Of a stretch of 64,000 nt of DNA, positions 45,571-57,943 are shown one piece after another. The notes beneath the pieces are model-generated. The model saw only the letters and a list, made by a program, of their open reading frames with translations, was not told the DNA's origin and searched no databases. Position 1 is the first letter of the stretch. The number at the start of each line of letters is the position of its first letter. The position numbers were made by a program, and so were the translations under genes. Origin of the DNA: Blasia pusilla (taxonomy: Eukaryota; Marchantiophyta; Marchantiopsida; Blasiales); contig CM114274.1 of assembly GCA_050084515.1 (NCBI GenBank), positions 21,328,001-21,392,000 of the forward strand, written 5' to 3'.

Positions 45571-48059
45571 GGACACACCCGGAGGATGGTGTGCCGCCCT
45601 CTTCTGGGCCTCTAAGCCCTCGAGACTGATTTTCATCAGTCGGATCCTCCTAAACTCGCTTATCCCGGACAACGCAAACCGATGCACGCAATCCAGGGAC
45701 ACTTTCTCCCCAATCCGACCATGCGGATCTTCATCCCTTTTCCGCTAGCGCTTGATAATCGCCTTCAGCTCCTTGTAGAACTCCGGACCAAGTTCGGGGT
45801 TGAGAATGCTGATGTATCACTGCATCTTGCTCGCCGTGTATTTCATTGCTGCAGATACTGCAGCTTGGATGAATTTGGCGTGCTCAGACGCAGATACCTT
45901 CTCCCTCCGCTCCAGCTCCAGTGGAGCGCTTTTCTTCGCGGCCTGTATCTTTGACCAGCAAAGGATGGTTACGGCTGCATCTTGGGAAATAAACTTATTT
46001 GCCCAAGTTTTCTTTTTAATCTGAGCACCCTTTGCAAGCATCTGATTGACAAGGGCATCGCCCAAGAACCCCCTATACTCTCCCCGGGTGCGTCGTAAGC
46101 ACCTTCCTCACCCGATCGTAGTCCTGGATCCAGTGGTGGGTGACATTCCCCTCCGATACAATCCTGCACATCCAAACTCAATACGTCAGGAAATTACATG
46201 GGTTCTTGCAACCCGTCGGACTCCGACGGGTCGGATTCTAGCAACGAGCTAAATGATGCAACCCGTCGGAGTCCGACGGATTGCATCCAGATTTGCTAAT
46301 GCTTGGTTTCAACCCATCGGACTCCCACGGGTTGTGCAACTGAACATACTAACGTGAACATAGCAACCCGTCGGAGTCCGACACGTTACGTAATTAAATG
46401 TAAACTTGCAATTTGACGCGAAATTTGGGAAACCAACTTCCGAATGCAACCCGTTGGACTCTGACGGGTTGTTTTCGGCCAGAAACATTTTCGAGGCAAG
46501 CAACCCGTCGGACTCCAACGGGTTGCTTTGGGGAAAAAACCTTCTAAACGTGCAGTCAGTCGAACAACTTGTCGGAGTCCGATGAGTTGCATTCTTCAAA
46601 AAACATCCTAACAAGGCGGCGAGTCGAGCAACCCGTCGGACTTCGACGGTTTGCTTTGGGCCAAAAACTAATTAAATATGTGGTCAATCAAACAACTCGT
46701 CGGAGTCTGACGAGTTGCATTCTTAAAAAAACATCCGAAATAGCATGCAGTCGAGCAACCCGTCGGAGTCCGACGAGTTGCTTTCGGAAAAAACAAACCT
46801 AACCCATTCATCAATCGAGCAACTCGTCGGAGTCCGACGAGTTGCGCAAGTGTTAAAGATACTCACGTGTTCATGGCATGCATTGCCATCTCCACCGTCG
46901 CCATGTGATGAGGGAATGGGTGAAGGACCACTCCCTTCACGCAAAAATGTGCCTCCAATGAGTTGGGCCGCTCCTCTGCAAACTTGGTCCACGCCATGAA
47001 CCTATGATTTCCATCCCAGATGAAGAAATGCAGATTCCTCATCCAGCTGAATTCCGTGCCCTCAACTTGCCTTCTGAAATCCTGGTCTCGCATCCTCCAG
47101 AATGTGTCAAGCTTTTCCAAGTCCTCCTCCGTAACCAGAGCTTGGGTTCCATGCTCGTTGTAAGGCTGAACATAGAAGGGAGGAAAGATGTCGACGTAGG
47201 ATGCTGTCGCTACCGATTTTTTAAGCTTCGCGATGTCCTCATCGGACTGAATTTCGCAGACGTATTCCATTGTCCGCAATCGGCAGAGTGGAATCCTCGG
47301 GGCGTTGTGGCCCTCCATGAGTGCCATCTGCTTTACCACCTGTCAGAACCGGGACAAGAGGAATAAGCTACACTGAAATCCCAATGAATTGCAATTCACA
47401 TAATTCAAAAAACCCAGATCCTCTCTTACCCGCTCGAAAATGGGGTCGGTTTCTTGACCAACTAACTTGTTTGAGACAGAAGCTGGAAAATCGACTGGGA
47501 ACTCGTCGATCCGATAGAGGTCGATGTCCTCCGCCGGGCTTGGAGTCGAGAATGACCGTTCTCCGGCTTCTTTGGCCATGTCCACCATCTACACGCTGGC
47601 GGTCCTCATGACCTCGTCGTCATCGATTCCAACTTCTGGCGTTTCCACTATGTTGATGGTGTCCCCGGACTTCGTGGGGGACATTTCCCGCATCTCAACA
47701 CTTGCGGTTGGACGGGCTGGGCTGTCATCAATGGCTATCGCTTTTTCCCTCCTTGCTTTAGACAATTCTGCCCTCCTCACCGACGAGTCCATACGCTTAT
47801 TTTCTCTCTTTTCGTCGGTGATCCTTTTCTTCAAGGCTTGCGACGTCTCAGCCTCTGCGTTCTGTTTATCTAGCGCCTCTTGAACACGTCTCGCAAGAAG
47901 CACTTGGTTGTGCATCTCCACTTCCCTTTCCCGCTCCTCGATTTCTTGCTGCCTAATTTCATTCGCCGAACGAGGCCCAGGAGAAGCTGACGCAGGAGTC
48001 CTAATGGACTTCGGAGTGAAGCTCCCAGACTTGTTGGCTTGTGATTTTTTCCTCGTCAT
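45571..48059 (-). pseudogene. P4: coiled-coil, ParB-like and linker part of the P gene
   Basis: Exons: 48059-47430, 47339-46867 and 46163-45571, with a 90-bp intron 1 (GTAAGA...GACAG) and a 703-bp intron 2 (GTGAGT...GTGCAG). Exon 1 is open from MTRKKSQANKSGSFTPKS to a GAG-to-TAG change at 47589. The ParB-like exon is fully open over 158 codons: IPLCRLRTMEYVCEIQSDED, YVDIFPPFYVQPY, FFIWDGNHRFMAWTKFAEE. This is the best ParB-like copy here. Exon 3 begins IVSEGNVTHHWIQDYDRV and is cut at 45571 within HHPPGVSD. The methyltransferase-like half is missing. Confidence 0.78.
46164..46866. repeat. palindrome array in P4 intron 2
   Basis: About a dozen dyads between 46205 and 46850, many with full 13-bp arms, for example 46753-46779 and 46818-46844. 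The layout matches P1 intron 2, with the GGCCAAAAAC spacer. Confidence 0.88.
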
Positions 48060-48350
48060 TTTTTCCGGAAATGCCTCCAACTATGTCCACGATGAATCCC
48101 TTGACCAATTGCCTTGCTGATTTCGAGATGGGGAGCTCGAATCGCCTTGATGGGTAGCTCGAATCGTCCCGCGATCGCTTAGTCGAACCGTCTCGCTGTC
48201 GTTCGGTCGAACCGTCTCGCTCTCGTTCCCTCCTATCGACTCGCGATGTGTCGCCCTGTGAAATGCCCCTTCGTATCTGATCAGCTGCTGCGCGGGAGAG
48301 TGAGGAATGAAGATCGCGAAATGAGAAACCGGAAATGAGCAATTTCAGCC

Positions 48351-48359
48351 CTATTTATA
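48351..48359 (-). promoter_or_regulatory. TATA box of P4
   Basis: Minus strand TATAAATAG, 292 bp before the ATG, conserved with P1. Confidence 0.6.
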
Positions 48360-49187
48360 CTTTTCTAGCCGTTGGGCTGATGGTTGGGTCCCGTCGTCCT
48401 TTTAACGGCGACGTGCCGGATGTTACGGAAGTCCGGACGTGAAAAATGGCAATCCTTTGAGTCCAACAGGCTGCGCGGCTCCGCCATCCAGGGTACGTTG
48501 CCACGTGCACGAGCAACCCGTCGGAGACCGACAGGTTGAGCGCCTCCGTCGTCTTCGGAAAAGAACGCGAGGTACCCGCGCAACCCGTCGGAGACTGACA
48601 TGTTGCGCGCCTCCGCCGTGTTTGGGACGGGAATGGGACGTATCTTGGGCAATCCGTCGGAGACCGTTGGGTTGCACGCTTCCCTCATCAAGGGTTCAGA
48701 ACGAGGGCTTCCCGTGCAAGTCGTCAAAGTCCGGCTGGCTGCACCACAAGGCGAGGCCCTTGCGCAACCCGTTGGAGGGCGACGGGTTGCACGCCTCGCC
48801 ATCTTTGGGCAAAAAGGTGAGGCACCCGCAGAACTCGTCGGGAACAGACGGTTTGCACGCCTCTGGAATCTTCGGGCAAGAAGGAGCGGTATCCGAGCAA
48901 CTCGTCAGAGAGCGACGGGTTGCTCGCTTCGACAATGTTTCGCAGAAGCGTGCAACCCGTCTGATGCCGACGGATTGCAGGCTTCGGTTAGCTTCGGGTA
49001 ATTTTTGAGTTACCACGACTCCGACAGGTTCCAAGTATGATGCGCAACCCTATGCTTCCCAAATCTGGTAACATATTGCAACAGAATTGAATGTGTTACA
49101 GAATTGGATCCATTGTGTCAGACAATGTCACCCACCGAATTCATCTTGTCTGTAAAAATCTTTCAGGAGTATCTGTTTCCTCTTCAT

Positions 49188-49196
49188 TATAAATTA
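49188..49196 (+). promoter_or_regulatory. TATA box of M7
   Basis: TATAAATTA, 49 bp before the ATG at 49237. The spacing is shorter than in M4 because the GAATCT tract is short. Confidence 0.6.
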
Positions 49197-49236
49197 AAAA
49201 TTCTCATTCTCAGTCTCCCATTGGAATCTTCTTGGA

Positions 49237-52200
49237 ATGGATAATTATGTTAAGCTCACTTGTGGCAGTCTTCTGGCGGCCCTTCCTCAATCAGAAATCA
49301 TTCGACCCCAAGCTCGTGAGTCTTTCATAGGAGTGGATGAAAATTTTCTGTCTGTTCGATTTCTTCTCCAAATTGGAACCATCTTTGTATCCAAAGATGT
49401 TAGGGTGGACGGTACGGAAGACAAAATAGGTGAGACGGTCCAGCCAGTGACCTCAGACCGTAAAGTATGGAATCTCCTACCTCTAGCAAATGGTCAATAC
49501 AGAGTTTACGGCCTGCCCCTGAATTCGTCTGTTTCCCAAGTAGACGGTCTAGAATTTCCTAGTGCTCCGAGCTCTACGTTTGCAACTCCAAGCTCTGCAG
49601 ATCCGGCTTCGACTCCAACTTTGCACGCTCGTAACAATGTTGTTCTTCTTGAAGAGATTCCAGATGTTATCAACCTCAGTGGATGTCGGACACCAATCGG
49701 GCCCTCTGTTCGCCTACTCGTTCCTCTTGCGAGTATCCGGCAATAGTTTGCTTTCGTCTCTGGCCTTGAAAATGTTCAAACACATTCTTGTCGATGAGCT
49801 GCCGCCCACGTACGATGGTAATTGCATTTTTGAGTTGCCTCTACTTGCTGCTCCTGCTCAAAAGAAGGATGGAGGACGCGTGAAGGGTATGGACAGAAAG
49901 TCTGATTGTCATCGATGGTGCAGGCTTCAACCGACCAGTGCTTCAATTCCAGATGGTCCTTGGATTGTCTCCCGCCGCCAATGCGTGGGAGCCTTGGAGT
50001 GTAGAAGTCCAGCATGCCCGTATCTAGAGCGCAACGGGCGAGTCAATACGTCGCAATTCCCTCCCAAGAATGCAGAAACTCCATACGAGGTCGGTGCCAC
50101 CATACCGCCACGAGGCCATCGATGTCCTCATTGTCAGGCATCGCCCTTCTGCGTTGGAGCATGTCCTGGCACTCACACTCATCCTGTGACCGATGCAATT
50201 CAAAGACACATCGAGGAGGATGTGGCAAAGAAAGTAGCCGAGGTCTACTAAAACTCTCCGGGTTCAAAGCCCGGAAAGATTAAGGTCACAACGGCATCAC
50301 AAATTTGTGAACAATTGCTTGGAATCCCTGGACAGGGCAAGATCACGGCGGTTGAGGAGAAACAACTCTGGGAAAATCTCGCATTTCTCGCTGATCCTGA
50401 ATGCTTCCGGAATTTGCTGCGTCAAATACGAGTTCTAGATGGAAAGACGGCCGAAATGGATGCCATTTCAAGAATCAAGGCCAACTCCATATTTCCATTC
50501 ATTCAGAGATGGCAGTTCATGGGCCAAGGAGGCGAGGGATCCAGGGCCTATGTCTTCAAAATGTCAACCACAGGTCCGTCGAGTGGCCTTGATCTTATAG
50601 ATCGAATGAGGGAAGGGGAAGATCTTTACGGGAGTTGGGTAAGCTTTGATATTTGCTACAGAGTGTTGAACGGATGGTTGACGATGGGTGCTCACGGTTA
50701 TGACCATGTGGAGAAGGGACTCAAACCTATATTTGTCTGTGAAGTAAAGGCACAAGACGTTGGCAGTTTGAAGATGTGCTGGTTACTCTTATTGGAGGTG
50801 GTGAAGGAAAACAAAAGGCCACCTCCGGAAATTTATGGGTTCATGGCGGACAATGCACAACCTGGGTGGATTGCTATCCGAGAATTGTTCTGGGGTGGAG
50901 AGGTTCAACCGGAGAGGGAAAGGTTGGATGCTTTCCATTGGCAACTTTCTATGACCCGGAACACCAAATCTTGCATCAATGAGAATAAGAGGACACAACA
51001 TGTCACTCTACTCCAACGCTGCAAGGATAGCAAAACCTTGAAGCAGGCCATGGAATGCCAGGAAGAACTTCATGGGTGGTGGAGGAAGCATGCGATTGAG
51101 GGGAAGTATAAAGAGTTGTGCTCTTGGTTGAGTTGGTGGACTGTACGTATGAGACAATGAGGAAACTTCATGCGGCAGGTGAGTTCACTATTTTGTCTTG
51201 TCAAGCTCACGCTGAGAATTGTTTGTAAAGTTTAAGCTTAGGGTGAGAAGCGTGGGAACTATATGGATTTCAAACCCAAGAAACCAAGCAAGTCGTTTCG
51301 GATCGACGGGTTGCCCGAGTGTGCAACCCGACGGAAACCGACGGGTTGCATCCAGATGTTTGGTGCAACCTGAGTGTGCAACCCGTCGGGACCCGACGGG
51401 TCATAGAGTCGTTCATGGGATGCCTCGGCCTTGCAACCCGTCCGGTTCCGACGGCTCGCAGAGTCGTTCATGGGATATCTCGGGCCTACAACCCATCTGG
51501 TTCCGACAGGTCGCTTATTTCTTTAACTCCTGAGTTATTTTCGTTCCCTTCTAACATTGCCGTAGTTGCAAGGATTGAACGTTCAAGAAAATGCCCTCTG
51601 CCCCAACACAAGTGGAGCAGAAAGTGTTCATTCCTCTTGGAGGTCGTCACAAGCATGCCAACGAATTTCACTTGTGGAGGCATGCCAACAAGACTTGGCA
51701 AGAGCAATGCTACAGTGCGCAGCATCCCATATCTTCCTCACAAAAGGCATAACAAAAGGAAAGGGGCCGTCGATCTACGAGCTCTATGTCAGGGCGGCTG
51801 TGAGATTTGGTGATGAAAAATTGTATGTCGAAGCCTTCAACCGGTGCGTAGCTGGAACTCCACTCGAGCAAGACGTACACATTGGTGGGGATATTTGTGG
51901 ACGCGTTTCAAGACGTCCCATACAGATGGTGGTAGAGCAGTCCGAGCGAGACTCGTGGAGACCAGATAAGTATCTTGACTTCAGGCAGGTGAAGAGGCAG
52001 CATCGAGGAACGAATCCGGTGATTGATTTGGATGAGGAAATTACGCCGCCCAGGTATTCAAGGACCCCGGACCCGTCCCAAATCCGTGTTGGAGTTACTT
52101 ATCCAAAATCAGTGAATGTTTTATTTCAAAAGCCCTCCGTTGCTGGAAGTTCGCAACATCCTGTCACTGGGGTGGTTCAACAATATGGGATTCCGGTAAT

Positions 52201-53075
52201 GGAGGTGGATTGCAACCTAAAACGGTGGCATATATCTCGGAGCAACCCAGGACATGGATCCACCTTCAGGGCAGGATGTGATGGAATTAGGAGAGCATGC
52301 GGCACTTTCCTAAATAAGAACTGTACAAGGACTGGACGACCACTGCCTGGGTTTTGGGGACTCAAAACCTTTGATCGTTCCACGAGGACCGGGGATCAAT
52401 AGAAGTACTTCTTCTGCCCAAATGAATCTTGCGCTTTTCAGAAGTCTTATCCGGCTGCCATTGGAGCTCCCGGGAATACCCCCACGATTTGGCCCATCGC
52501 AGTGCAGAATGAAGCGCACTCAAGACAAAGTGGACAATCTTACAAGTGTCGGTTTCAGACTCGTAGACGGGGGAAGTTCGGAGAATGTTCGCATTACAGA
52601 GACCTTCGCATTTCGTATTCAACCCAAGATTGATGTCAACATGTACCCGGAGAAGGTGGATGATCTCAATCCATTATTTTTGTTTGAGTCTAGAAATGGG
52701 GTGAAGAGAAACAAAATGTGTAGGCCAACGGTGGAGAGAGCAAAGCGAATTGCAGTAGCTCGGGAGGCAAAAATGGAGATCATCTCCACGAAAGATGTCT
52801 TGAGTGGCAATGGAATAGGAAGGATGTATTGGGTCAAGAACAACACTGTAAATTCAAGTGTCACAGGGGTGTATGTGGTGCAGATCTGTTGCTTTCCCAC
52901 ATGTTCATGTGATGACTTTGGCCAAAGAGAGACAAGTGGCAAAAGGTATTTCCCTTGTAAGCACATGTACTATGTGTTGCTGGTAGTTTTAAGAGAGTCG
53001 AAGGTAGGAGTAGGAATCCACCAACCAATTGTGTCCCTCAAAGAAGTTCGAAGTTTTTTAAACAAACCACTTTGA
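49237..53075 (+). pseudogene. MULE transposase with SWIM zinc finger, best copy (M7)
   Basis: Two exons, 49237-51178 and 51572-53075, about 1,150 codons. The first ~220 residues are unrecognised (starts MDNYVKLTCGSLLAALPQ). Residues about 223-311 form a Cys/His-rich segment (CHRWCRLQ, CRSPACPY, HRCPHC). Residues about 480-560 hold the transposase core: WLTMGAHGYDHVEKGLK, VGSLKMCWLLLLEVV and FMADNAQPGWIAIRELF, with an acidic residue in the MULE tD-N-A-x-x-x-x-A-I position, then a W-rich helical part (HGWWRKHAIEGKYKELCSWL). The SWIM finger, CSCDDF then CKH, is at 52902-52964. Transposases of this class cut and paste DNA in the nucleus. Lesions: frameshifts near 49700, 50250 and 52505, TGA for Trp near 51158, TTG-to-TAG at about 52401, and acceptor CAG changed to CAA at 51571. 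Confidence 0.87.
51179..51571. repeat. M7 intron with palindromes, acceptor mutated
   Basis: 393 bp, donor GTGAGT, ending TTGCAA where M5, M6 and M8 have CAG. It holds four to five dyads at about 51295-51515, including GCAACCCGTCGGG with a perfect partner near 51378-51399. Confidence 0.82.
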
Positions 53076-53480
53076 GGATGCAAAATGAGGTTTTAGATTG
53101 TACTTTTATTTTTTTCTCAACCTTCACTTTGAGCTTGAACTCTATTCAGCCCCGGGCAAATGACAGATTTTTTCCAGACCTTGGATGGAAAAAGTGATTG
53201 GTTCCACACTTATGATTCCACTGATTTTTCAGTTTTCTAAATTTTGTGCAATTTGCAACTCGTCGGACTCAGAGGGGTTGCCAAAATATGGAAGAGGAAA
53301 AAAAAAACTGTGGGACTGCTTGATATATGAACAAAAAAGTGCAAAAAATTTCAAACAAAAAATTTCCTCTCTTCAACCCAACGGAAACTCTCTTAAAAAA
53401 ATAGTATCTTTTTCGGTTGACCCTAGTTTCCTCTCTCCTCTCTCCTCTCTTCCTCTCTTCCTCTCCTCTTACCGCACCTC
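53076..53480 (+). other. 3' tail and M-side terminus of the M7 unit
   Basis: Same tail as 29472-29875, ending ACCGCACCTC at 53480, then unrelated DNA (GGCTTGGACGAGG). The matching P-side end and target duplication are not in the window. Confidence 0.8.
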
Positions 53481-54980
53481 GGCTTGGACGAGGAGATTTT
53501 CGACTCGTCTGACAATAATACAACAAGATCCGCACCTCTAAAAACACCAAGGGCCCTAAGTAACAAACAGATCGGCATCAAAAGGAGGTCCCAAACACAA
53601 ACTTGAATCCCACATGGAGAGCCACCTTAGCAAAAAACCTAAAAGGAAAAGTAGCTTTCTTCCAATAAAAGGTTATCATGCTTGGATCCTCCATCTTTGG
53701 GTCGGAGGGCCTCTCCTAGGTTGGCCAGCAAGTGGCATACTCTAGAAAATTAGAACCAAGAAGATCCCATTCCACCTTGCACCCCTTCGTCTCCCATATT
53801 GTCTCCACCCAAAGAACCACCGCCAATCCCACTATGCCCAGCTAAAGTTCTTGTCAAGCCGGCGGTTCTTGACATAAGGCACATTGGGAGTGTGATTGAT
53901 GGGAACCCATCTCCATCTGACAACCAGGTTTGTTCTCTTAACCCAAAACCACCTTGGTTCCTTTAAAACAATGGTTCACATCCTCGGCTTGTTGTGTTTA
54001 TCTACTGTTATGCAGGTACTAGCTACTGCATATAAACGAATTTAGAGGAGGAGTGCCAACCAGCCTGCCCACAAGGTTTGAACATTGAAAGCATATCATT
54101 TGAAATTTGTCTTTTTTGGTTGAGTTACCAGCAAGGGTGGATGTGTACCCAATGATTTTTTGCGTGTTTACAAGCTCAAATTAATCTTTGGTGTCATACT
54201 TTCGGGTTTTTTTGCAGGAGATTCCCACAACAACTAATAGGGAAGTGCATGTTGGAGGTGGCACAAACCCACCCATCTGCAATGAGGATATCAACTTGAC
54301 TCCTATCTCAGAATTTAGGACGCCTGGCTGCCAAATGCTACCTTAGTCATAGATGACGTCTTACGGCTACATGCAACCCCTGAATCCCAGATAGTGCTCT
54401 TATGCATCGGAAGCTAGCGGCTGTTGCTATAAATTTTCATCTTCCAGATTGTTCATACATGCATGTGCACAGTGCTAAGTTGTGAAAAATGCTATCTGGT
54501 TCCCTCGTTACATACCAGATCTGTAGTTAGGAGAAAAGCCCACCCATTTTTAGTCACCTGCTAATGTTCGTACTCAGGTTTTTCAGTAAGGGGATTTGTA
54601 TGGCTGCTTTGTAAGGGTTCAGAGTGTAAAGTTGGTTTTTTTCTCACATCTGATGTCGGCCACCTCATACTGCATTATTATTTGTCAGAAAATATCTTTG
54701 TCTATGGCCTCTTCCCAAGGTGCAGGTCTGAGATGTTGTTGTACCCAGGTCTGAGATGTTGTGCTACCAATTGCAATTCTTGGTCATCTTTGTCTGTCAT
54801 TTCGGTCATGCAGGTGTAGTCATACTCATGGCTGATTGTTATAGTTCCATCAGACATGAGACAAATAGAGTTTTTTCCAACCTATGTGGTTGTTTCAAGT
54901 GGTAGAACACTTTAACCTTCTCACTTTCATCTTTTATTGAATTACCTAGTGTGTTTGTAGCGGATTCCTAAAAGCTTGCT
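53481..54980. other. DNA between two MULE units, not of the MULE family
   Basis: It contains no palindromes and no MULE sequence. Apart from the candidate exon at 54218-54346 I see no coding motif. It may be older host sequence into which the units on both sides inserted. Confidence 0.5.
54218..54346 (+). CDS. candidate terminal exon of an unknown gene
   Basis: A pyrimidine-rich stretch and TTTTTTTGCAG precede a 42-codon reading that starts EIPTTTNREVHVGGGTN and ends RTPGCQMLP, stop TAG. The acceptor is good, and the reading has varied composition. A long non-coding stretch follows, as for a 3' UTR. I do not recognise it, and upstream exons are not evident. It could be chance. Confidence 0.3.
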   Translation, partial: EIPTTTNREVHVGGGTNPPICNEDINLTPISEFRTPGCQMLP

Positions 54981-56875
54981 GAGGTGCGATAAGAGGAGAG
55001 GAAGAGAGGAGAGAGGAGAGAGGAAACTACCTTCAACCGAAATAGATACTTTTTTTTAAAGAGAGTTTCCGTTGGGTTGAAGAGAGGAAACTTTTTGTGT
55101 GAAATTTTTTGCACTTTTTTGCTCAATTATTAAGCAGTCCCACACTTTTTTTTTCCTCTTCCATATTTTGGCAACCCCTCTGAGTCCGACGAGTTGCAAA
55201 TTGCACAAAATTTAGAAAACTGAAAAATCAGTGGAATCATAAGTGTGGAACCAATCACTTTTTCCATCCAAGGTCTGGAAAAAATCTATCATTTGCCCTG
55301 GGTTGAATAGAGTTCAAGCTCAAAGTGAAGGTTCTGGAAAAATGAAAGTACAATCTAAAACCTCATTTTGCATCCTCAAAGTGGTTTGTTTAAAATACTT
55401 TGCACTTCTTTGAGAGACAAAATTGGTTGGTGGATTCCTACTCCTACCTCCGACTCTCTTAAAACTACCAGCAACACATAGTGCATGTGCTTACAAGGGA
55501 AATACCTTTTGCCACTTGTCTCTCTTTGGACAAAGTCATCACATGAACATGTGGGAAAGCAACAGATGTGCACCACATACACCCCTATGACACTTGAATT
55601 TACAGTGTTGTTCCTGACCCAATACATCCTTCCTATTCCATTGCCACTCAAGACATCTTTCATGGCGATGATCTCCATTTTTGCCTCCCGAGCTGATGCA
55701 ATTCGCTTTGCTCTCTCCACCATTGGCCTACACATTCTATTTCTCTGCACCCCATTTCTAGACTCAAACAAAAATACTGATTGAGATTATCCATCTTCTC
55801 CGGGTACATGGTGACGTCAATCTTGGGTTGAATACAAAATGCGAAGGTCTCTGTAATGCGAACATGCTCCGAACTTCCTCCGTCTACGAGTCTGAAACCG
55901 ACACTTGTAAGATTGTCCACTTTTTCTTGAGTGCACTTCGTACCTGCGACGATGGGCCAAATCGTGGGGGTATTCCCCGGAGCTCCAACGGCAACCGGAT
56001 AAGACTTGCGGAAAGCGCAAGATTCATTTGGGCAGAAGAAGTACTTCAATTGATCCTCAGTCCTCGTGAAACGATCAAAGGTTTTGAGTCCCCAAAACCC
56101 AGGCAGTGGTCGTCGAGTCCTTGTACAGTTCTTATTTAGGAAAGTGCCGCATGCTCTCCTTATGCCATCAGATCTTGTCCTGCAAGTGGGTCCACATCTT
56201 GGGTTGCTCCGAGATATATGCCACCCTTTAAGGTTGCAATCCACCGCCATTACCGGAATCCCATATTGTTGAACCACCCCAACGACCGGATGTTGCGAAC
56301 TTCCAGCAATCGAGGGCTTTTGAAATAAAACATTGACTAATTTTGGAGAAGTTACTCCATCACGGATTTGGGAGCGGTCTGGGGTCCCCGAATACCTGGG
56401 CGGCGTTATTTCCTCATCCAAATCAATCACCAGATTTGTTCCTCGATGCTGCCTCTTCACTTGCCTAAAGTCAAGATACCTATTTGGTCTCCACGAGTCT
56501 CGCTCGGACTGCTCTACCACCATCTGTATGGGACGTCTTGAAACGCGTCCACAAATATCCCCACCAATGTGTACGTCTTGCTCGAAGGGAGTTCCTGCTA
56601 CCCACCGGTTGAAGGCTTCCATATAGATTTTTTCATCACCAGATCTCACAGCCGCCCTGACATAGAGCTCGTAGATCGAAGCCCCTTCCTTTTGTTACGC
56701 CTTTTGTGAGGAAGATATGCGATGCTGCAGACTGTAGCATTGCTCTTGCCTGGTCTTGTTGGCATGCCTCCACAAGTGAAATTCGTTGGCATGCTTGTGA
56801 CGACCTCCAGGAGGAATGAACACTTTCTGCTCCACTTGTGTTGGGGCAGAGGGCACTTTCATGAATGTTCAATCC

Positions 56876-57342
56876 CTGCAACGACGGCAAAGTTAGAAGG
56901 GAACAAAAATAGCTCAGAAGTCAAACTCTGCGACCCGTCGGGTTGCAACGTGTTGCAACACCCAGGAAACACCAAGTGCAACCCGTCCGATTCTGACGGG
57001 TTGCAAGAACCTTTGGCCACTCCGGGCTGGAAGATCCAAGTGCAAGTCATCCGAAACCCATCCGGGTTGAACTATTTGCAGGCCTTGTATGCATGCAACT
57101 TGCATACTTGTATACGGGTTGCACCAAAATTCTGGATGGAACCCGTCGGTTTCTGACTGGTTGCACACTCAGGAAACCCGCGCGTTTCGCACGGGTTGTA
57201 TACTCGGGCAACCCGTCGCATCCGACAAATTTCTTGGTTTCTTCGGTTTGAAATCCCTATAGTTCCCACGCTTCTCAACTGGAGCTGCAAATTTTCAAAA
57301 AATTCTCAGCGTGAGCTTGACAAGACAAAATAGTGAACTCAC
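56876..57342. repeat. M8 intron with palindromes
   Basis: 467-bp intron. Dyads lie near 56930, 56978, 57138, 57175 and 57207, several degenerate. Confidence 0.8.
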
Positions 57343-57888
57343 CTGCCGCATGAAGTTTTCCCATTGTCTCATACGTAAAGTCAACCAACTCAACCAAGAG
57401 CACAACTCTTTGTACTTCCCCTCAATCGCATGCTTCCTCCACCACCCATGAAGTTCTTCTTGGCATTCCATGGCCTGTTTCAAGGTTTTGCTATCCTTGC
57501 AGCGTTGGAGTAGAGTGACATGCTCTGTCCTCTTATTCTCCTTGATGCAAGATTTGGTGTACCGGGTCATAGACTATTGCCAATTAAAAGCATCCGACCT
57601 TTCCCTCTCCGGTTGAACCTCTCCACCCGAGAACACTTCCCTGATAGCAATCCACCCAGGTTGTGCATTGTCTGCCATGAACCCATAAATTTCCGGAGGT
57701 GGCCTTTTGTTTTCTTTCACCACCTCCAATAAGAGTAACCAGCACATCTTCAAACTGCCAACGTCTTCTGCTTTTACGTCACAGACAACTATAGTTTTGC
57801 GTCCCTTCTCCACATGGTCATAAACGTGAGCACCCATTGTCAACCATCCGTTCAGCACTCTTTAGCAAATATCAAAGCTTACCCAGCT

Positions 57889-57943
57889 CCCGTAAATGAG
57901 GGAAGGAGAATATCTTTACGGGAAAGATCTTCCCCTTCCCTCA
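57889..57943. repeat. local inverted duplication in M8
   Basis: The stretch after CCCGTAAA reads TGAGGGAAGGAGAATATCTT and so on, an imperfect reverse complement of the adjacent AAGATCTTCCCCTTCCCTCA. Other copies (for example 43254-43287 on the plus strand) lack the inverted part. Confidence 0.8.

Larger units (their letters stand above)
48060..49236. promoter_or_regulatory. bidirectional P-M promoter region between P4 and M7
   Basis: Divergent starts 1,177 bp apart. It holds the TATA of P4 at 48351-48359, eight to ten palindromes at about 48450-49030 and the TATA of M7 at 49188-49196. A GTCGAACCGTCTCGCT repeat lies near 48180-48225, in the P 5' leader. Confidence 0.7.

Noticed and set aside
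53481-53950. LINE-like reading on the minus strand (WRWVPINHTPNVPYVKNR)
   Set aside because: It is short, interrupted by stops and has no reverse transcriptase or endonuclease motif.
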